From JBIOJM01 sp044450785 (GTDB taxonomy: Bacteria; Planctomycetota; Planctomycetia; Isosphaerales; Isosphaeraceae), in NCBI GenBank assembly GCA_044450785.1, contig JBIOJM010000322.1:1-11821 (forward strand): 11,821 nt of DNA. Reading direction: 5' to 3'. The translations under genes and the position numbers were made by a program. Below the pieces are notes generated by a model that was not told the DNA's origin, ran no database searches, and saw nothing but the letters and a program-made list of their open reading frames with translations. Position 1 is the stretch's first letter. Every line of letters begins with the position of its first letter. This document shows positions 1-6,346 of the stretch, piece by piece.

Positions 1-248
1 GATACAACCACCCCCACCGCCTTGTCCCATTCACCAGCCTGGGTCACGTCGAGATGCTGGCCCAGGACCTCAAACCCACCTCCAGACAACTCCGCCGCCG
101 ACTGCTCTAGCAGCGTATCCTCGATGTCAGCGAGCATGACCTTGTAAGAGGCCGTGGCCAGTGAACGGGCGATCCCAAGCCCAATTCCCTGGGCCGCACC
201 CGTCACCAGTGCAATCGTTCGCTCCGCTGGCTCGGATGAGCGATCCAT
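1..248 (-). CDS. Short-chain dehydrogenase/reductase, N-terminal part (runs off the left edge)
   Basis: This is the first 82 codons of a minus-strand gene; the rest lies outside the window. The translation begins MDRSSEPAERTIALVTGAAQ and continues GIGLGIARSL. The TGAAQGIG sequence (about residues 16-23) is the TGxxxGxG dinucleotide-binding motif of classical SDR enzymes. The next strand ends in LADIE, where an acidic residue after beta-2 usually points to NAD(H) rather than NADP(H). A later LDVTQ matches the conserved D-V motif that contacts the adenine ring. The catalytic Ser-Tyr-Lys residues are not in view, so the substrate cannot be named. The start codon is ATG with a weak purine stretch (AGGGAAG) upstream. 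It lies 118 bp downstream of a MaoC-like hydratase on the same strand, so a shared role in acyl-CoA or hydroxyacyl metabolism is possible but inferred. Confidence 0.85.
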   Translation of the reverse strand, partial: MDRSSEPAERTIALVTGAAQGIGLGIARSLATASYKVMLADIEDTLLEQSAAELSGGGFEVLGQHLDVTQAGEWDKAVGVVV

Positions 249-366
249 CCGGTCTTCCCTCGCTAAAAAAGGATTCCCCGAAATTCCGCTCGAATGTCAT
301 CGAAATAATTAGCACTACGATGTTAGAATAGAGATCGCAGAGGATGAGGCATTCCGATGTGGGCGG

Positions 367-870
367 TTAGACAGAGGAATCGTTGTGGGTTCCAGGTTGC
401 TCGGTTGAGGGGGCCCCGGATCTTGCTCGCACGAGCGTTTGCGTGCGCCCTTCCTGCACCAGGTGACCGTCCTGGTTCAGGATTCTCCGTTGCCAGGTCA
501 CGACGCCTCGCCGGCCGTTGGTCTGAGGCTGCAACGACTCGACCGTCGAGAGAGCGTGGATCGTATCGCCAAAGATGATCGGGCGCTGGAACTTCCACTC
601 GAGGATGGCGAGAAACGCGAGGGTGTCGACGCGCGGAGCCTGGCTCATCAAGCCCGTGGCAATGGAGAGACCAAGCAGTCCATGGGCAACCGGCCGCCCA
701 AAGGGGTTGTTCTTCGCGGAAAAATGATCGACGTGCAGAGGATTGAAGTCCCCGGAGAGACCTGCGAACATCACCACATCGGTTTCCGTCACGGTCCGGC
801 GCGGACTTTCCCATAGATCACCGACCACGAGATCATCAAAAAACAAGATTGACCATGAGTGGCGGGTCAC
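367..870 (-). CDS. MaoC-like (R)-hydratase, hotdog fold
   Basis: This 167-residue protein matches the single-hotdog MaoC family of (R)-specific enoyl-CoA hydratases. The diagnostic segment is FAGLSGDFNPLHVD (residues 35-48), which holds the Asp-x4-His catalytic pair (D41 and H46). It is followed by FGRPVAHGLLGLSIATGL, the conserved stretch that lines the active site. The N-terminus has the usual FDDLVVGD beta-strand and the T-x-T-E-x-D-V helix start. Length is normal for a single-domain enzyme of the family, which hydrates 2-enoyl-CoA to (R)-3-hydroxyacyl-CoA; paralogues serve other acyl thioesters. The last 15 or so residues (GAPSTEQPGTHNDSSV) look non-conserved. The start used is GTG at 870 with no strong Shine-Dalgarno; an in-frame TTG eight codons further in is an alternative. 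The gene precedes an SDR gene on the same strand and is divergent from the response regulator. Confidence 0.85.
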   Translation of the reverse strand: MTRHSWSILFFDDLVVGDLWESPRRTVTETDVVMFAGLSGDFNPLHVDHFSAKNNPFGRPVAHGLLGLSIATGLMSQAPRVDTLAFLAILEWKFQRPIIFGDTIHALSTVESLQPQTNGRRGVVTWQRRILNQDGHLVQEGRTQTLVRARSGAPSTEQPGTHNDSSV

Positions 871-1180
871 GTTCTTCGGACATCCCCGTAGGAGTTTATT
901 TAGAGATCATTGATCGATACGGACCTCTGTCATTCGAGAGTCCTCCCTTGCCACAGCATTCTGACGGTCGTCGCGAAACCGTCAAGTCCGTTCGCCCTGA
1001 TGCAGAGCGTCATGATTTCGCGAGTTCAACAATCGGTGATTGATTGTGCGACCCTGAGCCCATCGACCAGTCCAATCCCGGTTCGAGCTTCTGGCTTCGC
1101 TGTTCCGCTAGGGCGGAGCGGCACTGGACGTGTGTGATTCGATCCTCGTCACCTTGATTGTGCCTTGAGGGATTACGGCG
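871..1180. other. Divergent intergenic region
   Basis: This 310-bp gap separates the minus-strand hydratase from the plus-strand ANTAR regulator and should carry promoters for both. Small open frames here have no recognisable family, ribosome site or biased composition. A short hairpin (CCGCT / AGCGG, 1105-1109 and 1117-1121) with a seven-base loop is the only local structure noted. The regulator's probable ribosome site is GAGGG, about nine bases before its ATG. No convincing -35/-10 pair was found. Confidence 0.5.
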
Positions 1181-1834
1181 ATGACGCGGCCTTATCGTGT
1201 ATTGATCGCGGACGACGAAAAAACAGTCGCAGTCGGACTTCAAAAACAATTGGAGGCGCTCGGGTACGATGTGGTCGCCGTGGTCAGCGATGGTCATCGG
1301 GCCATCGAGATGTGCCGGCGGGCGCTGCCCGATGTGGTGTTCCTCGACATCGAGATGCCAGGCCTCGATGGCCTGACCGCCGCGCGCCAGATCGCGGAGG
1401 ACCCTGGTACACCCGTCATTATCCTCACGGCCCACGGACATCCCAACCTCATCGACCAGGCCGTCGAGGACGGAGTTATCTCCTATTTACTGAAGCCGGC
1501 CACCAACCCGAGCTTGCATGCGGCCATTCAGGTGGCCGTCGCGCGGGCACGGGAGCTCAAGGTCTTGCAAGAGGATATCGATCAGCTCAAATCGACGCTC
1601 CGCGAACGCAAGTTGATCGAACGCGCCAAGGGGATCCTCATGACCCGACGCCAGCTCAGCGAGAGCGAAGCATTCCGGCTCCTCCAGCGCCAAAGCCAGG
1701 ATCGCCGGATCCCGATGGCGAAACTCGCCGAGTCGATCATCCAGACCGACGAATTGCTCGAAGCTTCCGACGACCCGAGCTCACCTGGGTCTCGACCACT
1801 TCGACGCCATCTGGAGCTGCCTCAAGGGGAATAA
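1181..1834 (+). CDS. REC-ANTAR response regulator (putative RNA-binding antiterminator)
   Basis: This 217-residue protein has an N-terminal receiver domain (about residues 5-120) and a C-terminal ANTAR domain (about 130-190). The receiver has all the expected residues: acidic pair D11/D12, phosphoacceptor D56 in FLDIEMPG, T83 in LTAH, and K105 followed by P106. An amphipathic linker (LKVLQEDIDQLKSTL) leads into RERKLIERAKGILMTRR, the signature start of ANTAR. It continues with SESEAFRLLQRQSQDRRIPM and KLAESII, which complete the three-helix fold. Proteins of this type (PdtaR, EutV, AmiR, NasR) bind paired hexaloop hairpins in nascent RNA and prevent termination, usually after phosphorylation by a partner kinase. 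A histidine kinase lies about 0.7 kb downstream on the same strand and is the natural candidate. The residues after about 193 are Pro/Ser/Arg-rich and look disordered. The ATG has GAGGG upstream. Confidence 0.95.
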   Translation: MTRPYRVLIADDEKTVAVGLQKQLEALGYDVVAVVSDGHRAIEMCRRALPDVVFLDIEMPGLDGLTAARQIAEDPGTPVIILTAHGHPNLIDQAVEDGVISYLLKPATNPSLHAAIQVAVARARELKVLQEDIDQLKSTLRERKLIERAKGILMTRRQLSESEAFRLLQRQSQDRRIPMAKLAESIIQTDELLEASDDPSSPGSRPLRRHLELPQGE

Positions 1835-2130
1835 TGTTTGACGCCGGCATGATCACTCGCTACTCTACCAGGTGAACCCAGGGCGGGATCGTGGATCGCG
1901 TTTCCCAATCCCTCTTGGGCTCGACACAAATCCGCGTTCGGAATCGATTTGACTGCCGGTTGGGATCAAGGATGGTACGAACGATTCATATACAAATGAT
2001 TCGGTGAATCCTCGTTCGTTCCCAGGTCTCGTGGATCGGATTTCTCGAGACGGCCTCCCAATCCGCTGGTTCGGCACGCCCAATGTAATACCATCGCCGT
2101 ACCTTGAAGCTGATCACGTGGGAGACTGGC
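1835..2130. other. Intergenic gap between the ANTAR regulator and the BON-like gene
   Basis: Nearly 300 bp without a supportable gene. The minus-strand open frames across it look like chance frames. It holds a short inverted repeat (CGGATT at 2037-2042, AATCCG at 2060-2065) with a 17-base loop, too weak to call a terminator or an ANTAR target. The size suggests the small downstream gene may have its own promoter. Confidence 0.4.
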
Positions 2131-2391
2131 ATGCCGATGTACAACTCCAGAGCAGAGCTCGGGCGGTTCGGCTGCGGCAAAAACCATCAGGAGCTCGCCC
2201 AGTTCATCGAGGGCCACATCAACCGTGTCGCCAACGGTCGGATCCGTGACCTTCACGTCGTTTACTCGGATGAGAAAATCATCCTCCAAGGACGCTCGCG
2301 CACGTACCACGCGAAGCAACTGGCCCACCAAGCGGTGCTCGATCTGACCGACGGCCACCCTCTTCTGGCCAATCAGATCGTGGTGTCGTAG
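2131..2391 (+). CDS. Small BON-like domain protein
   Basis: This gene encodes 86 residues. The C-terminal half, from HVVYSDEKIILQGRSRTYHA to KQLAHQAVLDL and LLANQIVVS, has the pattern of a BON domain: a strand with a polar turn, I-x-L-x-G-R, an aromatic-x-x-K-x-x-A helix, and a final N-x-I-V-V strand. BON domains are small alpha/beta modules often found on envelope or stress proteins and thought to bind membranes or ligands. No signal peptide or membrane segment is seen, so it is probably cytoplasmic. The ATG at 2131 was chosen over an upstream TTG at 2104 because GGAG (2121-2124) sits six bases before it; a second in-frame ATG at 2137 is also possible. It lies between the ANTAR regulator and the histidine kinase, suggesting a linked role, but that is inference. 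The family call is by pattern only. Confidence 0.7.
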   Translation: MPMYNSRAELGRFGCGKNHQELAQFIEGHINRVANGRIRDLHVVYSDEKIILQGRSRTYHAKQLAHQAVLDLTDGHPLLANQIVVS

Positions 2392-2516
2392 AGTAGAGCA
2401 AAACCGACGCGATCCCCTCTGGACCGCGGGCAGTCACCGACCGGCACCCGAGGTTTTTGTCCAAGCCGAGGCCTGTCTGCCCGCGCACGAGAGCGCAAGC
2501 GCAGGGACAGCAGCAC

Positions 2517-3296
2517 ATGGACGTCCGATCGACCCCATCCTCCCCGGCTGCCCCCGGCCAGGGAAGTACTCGATTCAAGATCGATCAAACCCAGCTCCGG
2601 TCCGTCCTCTCCGATCTGAGCCATGAACTCGGCCGGCCACTCGCCTCACTGCGAGCCGGCTTTGACTTGCTCTTGGGCGAGTCGCCGTCCTCCGTCACGC
2701 ACGATCAGCGCGGCCATCTGTTGACCATGGTCTCGCTCTGCGACGATCTGTTGCGCCTCGCGCGCAACTACCTCGACTACGCCGGGATCGTCCAGCGATC
2801 GCGCCCTCTCTGCCTGGGTTCATTCACGATCGGAGCCCTGTTGGGCGAGATCGATCGCCAGTTCGCACCCATCGCCGCCGCGCGCGGAATCAAGTGGGAA
2901 TCACATGCCGATTCAAATGATTTATTTATCGTCACCGACGCATCACGCTGCCAGCAAGTCTTCGGCAACCTCGTGTCAAATGCCTTGAAATACACGCCGG
3001 TGGGAGGGCAAGTGCGCGCGGCCGGAGGAGCCGAGGCCGATTCCTGGTCGGTCACCATCTCCGACTCGGGCCCCGGCATCCCCACGGAAGCCCTTGACAG
3101 GGTGTTCGAACCCTTCTTCCGTCTGGCACGCGATGAGCATTCCGGGATCGAGGGCAGCGGATTGGGGCTGGCGATCTGCCGCGAGCTCGTCGCGCAGCTC
3201 CACGGCCAGATCTCCCTGATTTCCGAGCTCGGACACGGCACTTCGATTCTCGTTCGTTTTCCACTCGCAACCACCGGATCGGCTCGATCGAACTGA
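2517..3296 (+). CDS. Soluble histidine kinase without a recognisable sensor domain
   Basis: The protein is 259 residues from the chosen ATG and consists almost only of a kinase core. The HisKA phosphoacceptor helix is LSDLSHELGRPLASL with H36. The HATPase_c domain follows, with N-box FGNLVSNALKYTP (N151, N155), G1 box ISDSGPGIP (D183, G185, G187), F-box FEPFFRL, and G2 box GSGLGLAI (213-220). No transmembrane segment, PAS, GAF or HAMP domain precedes H36; the first 20 or so residues are Ser/Pro-rich and look disordered. It must therefore sense something through a partner, through its own core, or from the cytoplasm. An upstream in-frame TTG at 2457 would add 20 low-complexity residues, but the nearest GAGG is only three bases from it, whereas AGGGA lies nine bases before the ATG at 2517. 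It probably phosphorylates the ANTAR regulator encoded upstream (inference from proximity). Its stop codon lies in a 27-bp inverted repeat. Confidence 0.92.
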   Translation: MDVRSTPSSPAAPGQGSTRFKIDQTQLRSVLSDLSHELGRPLASLRAGFDLLLGESPSSVTHDQRGHLLTMVSLCDDLLRLARNYLDYAGIVQRSRPLCLGSFTIGALLGEIDRQFAPIAAARGIKWESHADSNDLFIVTDASRCQQVFGNLVSNALKYTPVGGQVRAAGGAEADSWSVTISDSGPGIPTEALDRVFEPFFRLARDEHSGIEGSGLGLAICRELVAQLHGQISLISELGHGTSILVRFPLATTGSARSN

Positions 3297-3390
3297 GCGG
3301 CACGGCGCTAGCCGCCGGTGTTCGGCGATCGACGAGTGTTTGGCGATCGACGATCCAGGGAATCACCGGCGGCTAGCGCCGTGCCGCTCA
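3294..3390. repeat. Perfect 27-bp inverted repeat at a convergent gene junction (REP-like or bidirectional terminator)
   Basis: The left arm (3294-3320) and right arm (3364-3390) are exact reverse complements over 27 bases; the core of the left arm reads GGCACGGCGCTAGCCGCCGG. The 43-base spacer contains GGCGATCGACGA twice in direct orientation (3324-3335 and 3342-3353). The arms begin and end with TGA and TCA, so the outer three bases are the stop codon of the plus-strand kinase and of the minus-strand lipoprotein gene respectively. Transcripts from either side would form a long GC-rich hairpin, which could act as a terminator or RNA stabiliser, though no T-tract follows. From memory, palindromes with a GGCGCTAGCC core recur in planctomycete genomes, which would make this a dispersed REP-like element; I cannot verify that here. 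Confidence 0.85.
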
Positions 3391-4212
3391 GCGCAGCCGT
3401 GACGTCCCGCCACCTGTTCCCTCGGCAACCGGAAGCCAGCCAAGTGGGCCCGTGTAAAAGGAGTGGTGATCCAGGTCTTGATCGAAACGACGTCCTGCGC
3501 GGCCGGCTTTGGGGTCGCGGCCATCGCTCCGCCCGCGTAAAGCGCCGTCGTCGTCGTCGTCGATCGGCGGGATGGTATTCACCGGACCGGAAATGTGGGC
3601 AAACGGCGGCTTTCGACGCTGGCGTGCCCGCTGGCCGGTGGGCAAAGTCCGGGGCGCCGAGCCGTCGTCCTCGGCAGACGAACCGCGCACCCCGTCACCG
3701 CCACGACGGGACCCGACCCGAACGTCCGGGTCGATCCCGCGATCGCTCAGCAAGTTGCGTACGTCGTCCAGCCTGGCCGCCAGATCGCCGTTGTCGATCT
3801 GCTCCTGGACCAGGCGATCCTCCACCGAGCGGTTCTCTTGCTCGAGCTTGGCAACCGAGCGCTTCAACTGCTGGTTCTCGTACTCCAGATGGCTCAGGCT
3901 GGTCTTGAGCTGACCGACGGTCGGCCCGCCGGTCAGAAAACTCGATTGACCGGAACAACCCGGCGCCACGCCCAGGCCAGCGCAGATCAGGGCGAGGACC
4001 GCCGGTAACCGCCAGCCGCGATCCGATGATGCGAACCAAGCCCCACGCCGTCCGGCGGTCGGGCCGGCAACAGATTGTGCCGCTCGTTGCAATCGCAAGT
4101 CCGTGTCCCGACAAATTTCGAATCGAACGAGCGAGAACGCGCTTTCCCCTGATCTATTTTCGTCAATTTGACCAGTCAGCGTTGGAAAACCCCTCCATGG
4201 TTTTGGCGGCAT
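3388..4212 (-). CDS. Putative coiled-coil lipoprotein, function unknown
   Basis: This frame encodes up to 274 residues and I do not recognise the family. It has a hydrophobic segment LPAVLALICAGLGVAPGC (about residues 69-86), which looks like a lipoprotein signal ending at C86, although the residue at -3 is Ala rather than the usual Leu. It is followed by a clear coiled coil (about 100-155) with leucines or valine at heptad spacing (L102, L109, L116, L123, V130). The remainder is low-complexity: Arg/Gly/Ser-rich, a five-Asp run encoded by a GTC/GAC repeat near 3547, then an Asp/His stretch. The ATG at 4212 lacks a ribosome site, overlaps the upstream gene by 50 bp and puts about 68 residues before the hydrophobic segment, so the true start may be further in (for example TTG at 4098). 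Its stop lies in the 27-bp inverted repeat. An envelope role is likely. Confidence 0.65.
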   Translation of the reverse strand: MPPKPWRGFPTLTGQIDENRSGESAFSLVRFEICRDTDLRLQRAAQSVAGPTAGRRGAWFASSDRGWRLPAVLALICAGLGVAPGCSGQSSFLTGGPTVGQLKTSLSHLEYENQQLKRSVAKLEQENRSVEDRLVQEQIDNGDLAARLDDVRNLLSDRGIDPDVRVGSRRGGDGVRGSSAEDDGSAPRTLPTGQRARQRRKPPFAHISGPVNTIPPIDDDDDGALRGRSDGRDPKAGRAGRRFDQDLDHHSFYTGPLGWLPVAEGTGGGTSRLR

Positions 4213-4558
4213 AGTCGGGGGGAGGACGGTCGGCCGGAAGGTTGGTTGGTTTGGGCTGATCCTGCGACGTGGGCTGATCGTGCGACGTTTGCGCGCGGCG
4301 GACTCGCTTGACGGCGATGATAATGGTCGTCACCAGAATGGTCGCCACGGAACTCACCAGGGCGGTCAGGAGCATGACGACCCCAAGTGTGCTCTTCAGC
4401 TTCCCCAGACCAAATGGAAACGCGACCGTGACCACTTCGCTATTGGCCCAGATGAACCAAAGCATCATTCCCAGCAGGATCGCCGTACCAATCAAACGGC
4501 GATACACCCAGAAGTTGCGGATGATGGACGGTTTGCGCCTTTTGTATTCATACGGCAT
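4163..4558 (-). CDS. LapA-domain (DUF1049-like) two-helix membrane protein
   Basis: This 131-residue protein has a short basic N-terminus (MPYEYKRRKPS), then two hydrophobic helices: about residues 22-38 (LIGTAILLGMMLWFIWA) and 58-83 (LGVVMLLTALVSSVATILV and on). Between them is NSEVVTVAFPFGLGKLKS. The pattern of a first helix followed by N-x-x-x-V-x-V-x-F-P-F and a second helix is that of the lipopolysaccharide assembly protein A domain. In enterobacteria LapA works with LapB in controlling LPS synthesis; in other phyla the domain is common and its role less clear. The cytoplasmic tail is Pro/Gln-rich and contains a TSHDQP/TSQDQP duplication. The ATG has GGAG seven bases upstream. It lies between the prepilin peptidase and the putative lipoprotein on the same strand. 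Confidence 0.8.
   Translation of the reverse strand: MPYEYKRRKPSIIRNFWVYRRLIGTAILLGMMLWFIWANSEVVTVAFPFGLGKLKSTLGVVMLLTALVSSVATILVTTIIIAVKRVRRAQTSHDQPTSQDQPKPTNLPADRPPPDYAAKTMEGFSNADWSN
4253..4288. repeat. Tandem 18-bp duplication inside the LapA-domain gene
   Basis: Two head-to-tail copies of GGGCTGATCCTGCGACGT (4253-4270 and 4271-4288) differ at one base (C/G). They encode consecutive six-residue units, TSHDQP and TSQDQP, in the hydrophilic C-terminal tail. The length is a multiple of three, so the copy number could vary without breaking the frame. Confidence 0.85.
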
Positions 4559-4678
4559 GGGTTAACTCCGTCTGCCGGGGCTGATGGTTCGTCACGGCCC
4601 CACGAGGGGGAGCCATCGATCGCGTGCGCCACCGGTCCCGTGAGACGGCGTCGCGATCTCGTGTGGTCAATTCGGAAG

Positions 4679-5647
4679 CTACACGTTGATACCCAACATC
4701 CACCAGAATATCACGTAAAACGTGTGAAAGAGACCCTTGGCCCATCCTCCCCAGAGCTTGGGCCACAGAAAAAGCAACGTCGCTGCCGCCATGCTCAAGT
4801 ATGGCCCAAAAGGCATTTCGCGATCGGAGCTGGATAATTGGCCGCCTCCGATCCTTTTCTTGATCTTGTTGAACAGTTTCCAGACCGCCTGACCCAATCC
4901 GAAGAACGGAGCGAGAAAGAACGTGAGGACCGCAGCTTGCCAGCCCATGAAAGCGCCGATCATGCCCAGGAGCGTGAGGTCGCCAACGCCCATCCCCTCC
5001 CTCAGCTCCGTGAGGTTGAGCACACGAAGGACGGTGAGCACGACTGCGGTGCACTGGCGCACGACCAGGATCACGACGCCGCCAACCACCAGGCCCACCA
5101 GACCGATCCAGAAGCCCTGGACATGGGTCGTGGCGCTACCTGGCTCCGGCCGGACCTGGGGCCAGAGTGTCCCCAGCGCGATCCCAATCACGATACCGGT
5201 GACGGCGATCGCGTCGGGGATGATCATCAGGTCGTAGTCGATGAACGCGGCCGCGACCAGCAACGCGAGAAACAGCGCGTGGTAGACGGCTACCACCAGT
5301 TGGAAAGCGGAGACATCTCCCCAAAGCCCGCGAGGCGCGGCGATTACGTCGATCAGGTAGGCCCCCAGGAACAAGAATCCGACCAGGGCCTCGACCAGGG
5401 GATAACGCACCGAGATCCGAGCACCACAACTCCGGCACTCGCCCCGCAGGGCGAACCAGCTCACGATCGGGATGTTGTCGCGCGCCGCGATTGTGGAGTA
5501 ACAGTGCGGGCACCGCGAGCCTGGCCAGATCACGCTCTTCTGCCAGGGAATCCGGTAGATGCACACATTTAGAAAGCTCCCCACGACCGTACCGATCGCG
5601 AAGAAGCCGAGTCCAAGGACCACCAGCATCGGCCACATCAGGAACAT
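4679..5647 (-). CDS. Prepilin peptidase (type IV prepilin leader peptidase/N-methyltransferase, A24)
   Basis: This 322-residue polytopic inner-membrane enzyme cleaves the leader of type IV prepilins or type II secretion pseudopilins and usually methylates the new N-terminus. The first helix carries GSFLNVCIYRIP (23-34), the family signature. The cytoplasmic loop has the zinc-binding pair CPHC (C46, C49) and CRSC (C71, C74) typical of the methyltransferase-containing form, with NIPIVSWFALRGECRSC between. The aspartyl protease motifs are DYDLMIIPD (D137-D145) and GVGDLTLL (D223), the second catalytic Asp. Seven or eight hydrophobic helices are visible. Length is slightly over the usual 250-290 because of extra linker and the C-terminal part. 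ATG at 5647 has GGAG seven bases upstream. It corresponds to PilD/GspO/PulO. No pilin genes are in view; it sits 111 bp after aroK and may share its transcript or have its own promoter. Confidence 0.95.
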   Translation of the reverse strand: MFLMWPMLVVLGLGFFAIGTVVGSFLNVCIYRIPWQKSVIWPGSRCPHCYSTIAARDNIPIVSWFALRGECRSCGARISVRYPLVEALVGFLFLGAYLIDVIAAPRGLWGDVSAFQLVVAVYHALFLALLVAAAFIDYDLMIIPDAIAVTGIVIGIALGTLWPQVRPEPGSATTHVQGFWIGLVGLVVGGVVILVVRQCTAVVLTVLRVLNLTELREGMGVGDLTLLGMIGAFMGWQAAVLTFFLAPFFGLGQAVWKLFNKIKKRIGGGQLSSSDREMPFGPYLSMAAATLLFLWPKLWGGWAKGLFHTFYVIFWWMLGINV

Positions 5648-5669
5648 GGCGCGGCTCCAGTCGCGCGAA

Positions 5670-5782
5670 AAAGGTGCCAGCCACCAAAAATGGGAAATAT
5701 GCGCTGAATGTCATGGTCCAGTTTGGTGCATGCTACCTCTCTTGACTTCCTATATTCTTCAGATTTGGTGGCTGGCTCCTTT
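5670..5782. mobile_element. Roughly 113-bp element with 19-bp terminal inverted repeats (MITE/REP-like, putative)
   Basis: The left end AAAGGTGCCAGCCACCAAA (5670-5688) and the reverse complement of the right end (5764-5782) match at 18 of 19 bases. The 75-base interior is AT-richer than the flanking genes and has no coding signal. The right arm overlaps the end of aroK, supplying its last codons and stop, while the left arm lies 22 bp upstream of the prepilin peptidase start. There is no transposase in view and I could not identify a target-site duplication. It may be a non-autonomous mobile element, a REP-type repeat, or an intergenic terminator/processing hairpin with a long loop. The right end also carries a tandem 9-bp GGCTCCTTT duplication (5774-5791). 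Confidence 0.6.
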
Positions 5783-6346
5783 GGCTCCTTTTCTTAACAG
5801 CCAGCAGCCGAGAATGGCGGTGGCGACTTCGTCCGGATTCTTGTCGCCGGTCTCGATCACGGTATCGGCCAGCTCCTGGTAGAGCGGCCTTCGCGCGGCG
5901 AGGACCTGCGCAATCTCAGCGATGGTCCCCACGGCCGTCAGTGCGGGTCTCTCACCGAGCTCGCGACGGTCGGACTCCAGTCGGCGCGCCAGCTCGGCGG
6001 GGTCAGCCGTCAGCCAGGCCACGTGGCCGAACTGGCGGATCCGGCGGCGGTTCGTCTCGCGAAGGACGGCGCCGCCCCCCGTCGCGACGATCGCATCCGG
6101 AAACATCTCCGTCAGTTCGGCGAGAGTCTGCTCTTCCCAATCGCGAAAGACCGGCTCGCCCCAATCGGCGAAGATCGCGCGGATCGATCGACCTGCCCGC
6201 GCCTCGATCTCCAGATCGGCGTCGAGGAACGGCCGGCTCAACCGGTCGGACAGGATCCGCCCCACGGTCGATTTCCCCGTCCCACGATAGCCGATCAGCG
6301 CCAGTCCCCGATCGGGGGTGGATTGCCGCAAGGGATCGCGTGTCAT
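5759..6346 (-). CDS. aroK: Shikimate kinase
   Basis: This 195-residue enzyme transfers the gamma-phosphate of ATP to the 3-hydroxyl of shikimate, in the cytoplasm, on the route to chorismate. The P-loop is GYRGTGKST (19-27). The shikimate-binding residues are in place: D42/D44 in FLDADLEIE, R68 in FRDWEE, and the glycine triplet G90-G92 in ATGGGAV. The lid carries GERPAL (R133), and ARRPLY (149-155) provides the adenine-side arginine motif. Its ATG overlaps the stop of aroDE (ATGA), so the two are probably translationally coupled. The C-terminal tail RKGAKGASHQI is not part of the kinase fold and is encoded by the right end of the inverted-repeat element at 5670-5782; the core enzyme is otherwise complete. 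Confidence 0.96.
   Translation of the reverse strand: MTRDPLRQSTPDRGLALIGYRGTGKSTVGRILSDRLSRPFLDADLEIEARAGRSIRAIFADWGEPVFRDWEEQTLAELTEMFPDAIVATGGGAVLRETNRRRIRQFGHVAWLTADPAELARRLESDRRELGERPALTAVGTIAEIAQVLAARRPLYQELADTVIETGDKNPDEVATAILGCWLLRKGAKGASHQI

Noticed and set aside
1060..1122. A tRNA-like stretch containing CCCGGTTCGAG, resembling a T-arm
   Set aside because: No matching acceptor stem, anticodon arm or D-arm could be built around it; the match is limited to a few bases.
2037..2065. Short inverted repeat CGGATT/AATCCG as an ANTAR target or terminator
   Set aside because: Six base pairs with a 17-base loop, no hexaloop, no paired second hairpin and no T-tract.
3541..3563. GTC trinucleotide run as a possible variable microsatellite
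   Set aside because: Only about five units, in frame as an Asp run; no sign of instability can be drawn from one sequence.
3318..3908. A 196-residue plus-strand frame opposite the lipoprotein gene
   Set aside because: Arg/Pro/Ser-rich antisense shadow beginning inside the palindrome loop; the minus-strand frame has a signal-like segment and coiled coil instead.
4838..5572. A 244-residue plus-strand frame opposite the prepilin peptidase
   Set aside because: Antisense shadow; the minus-strand frame has full catalytic motifs of a known membrane peptidase.
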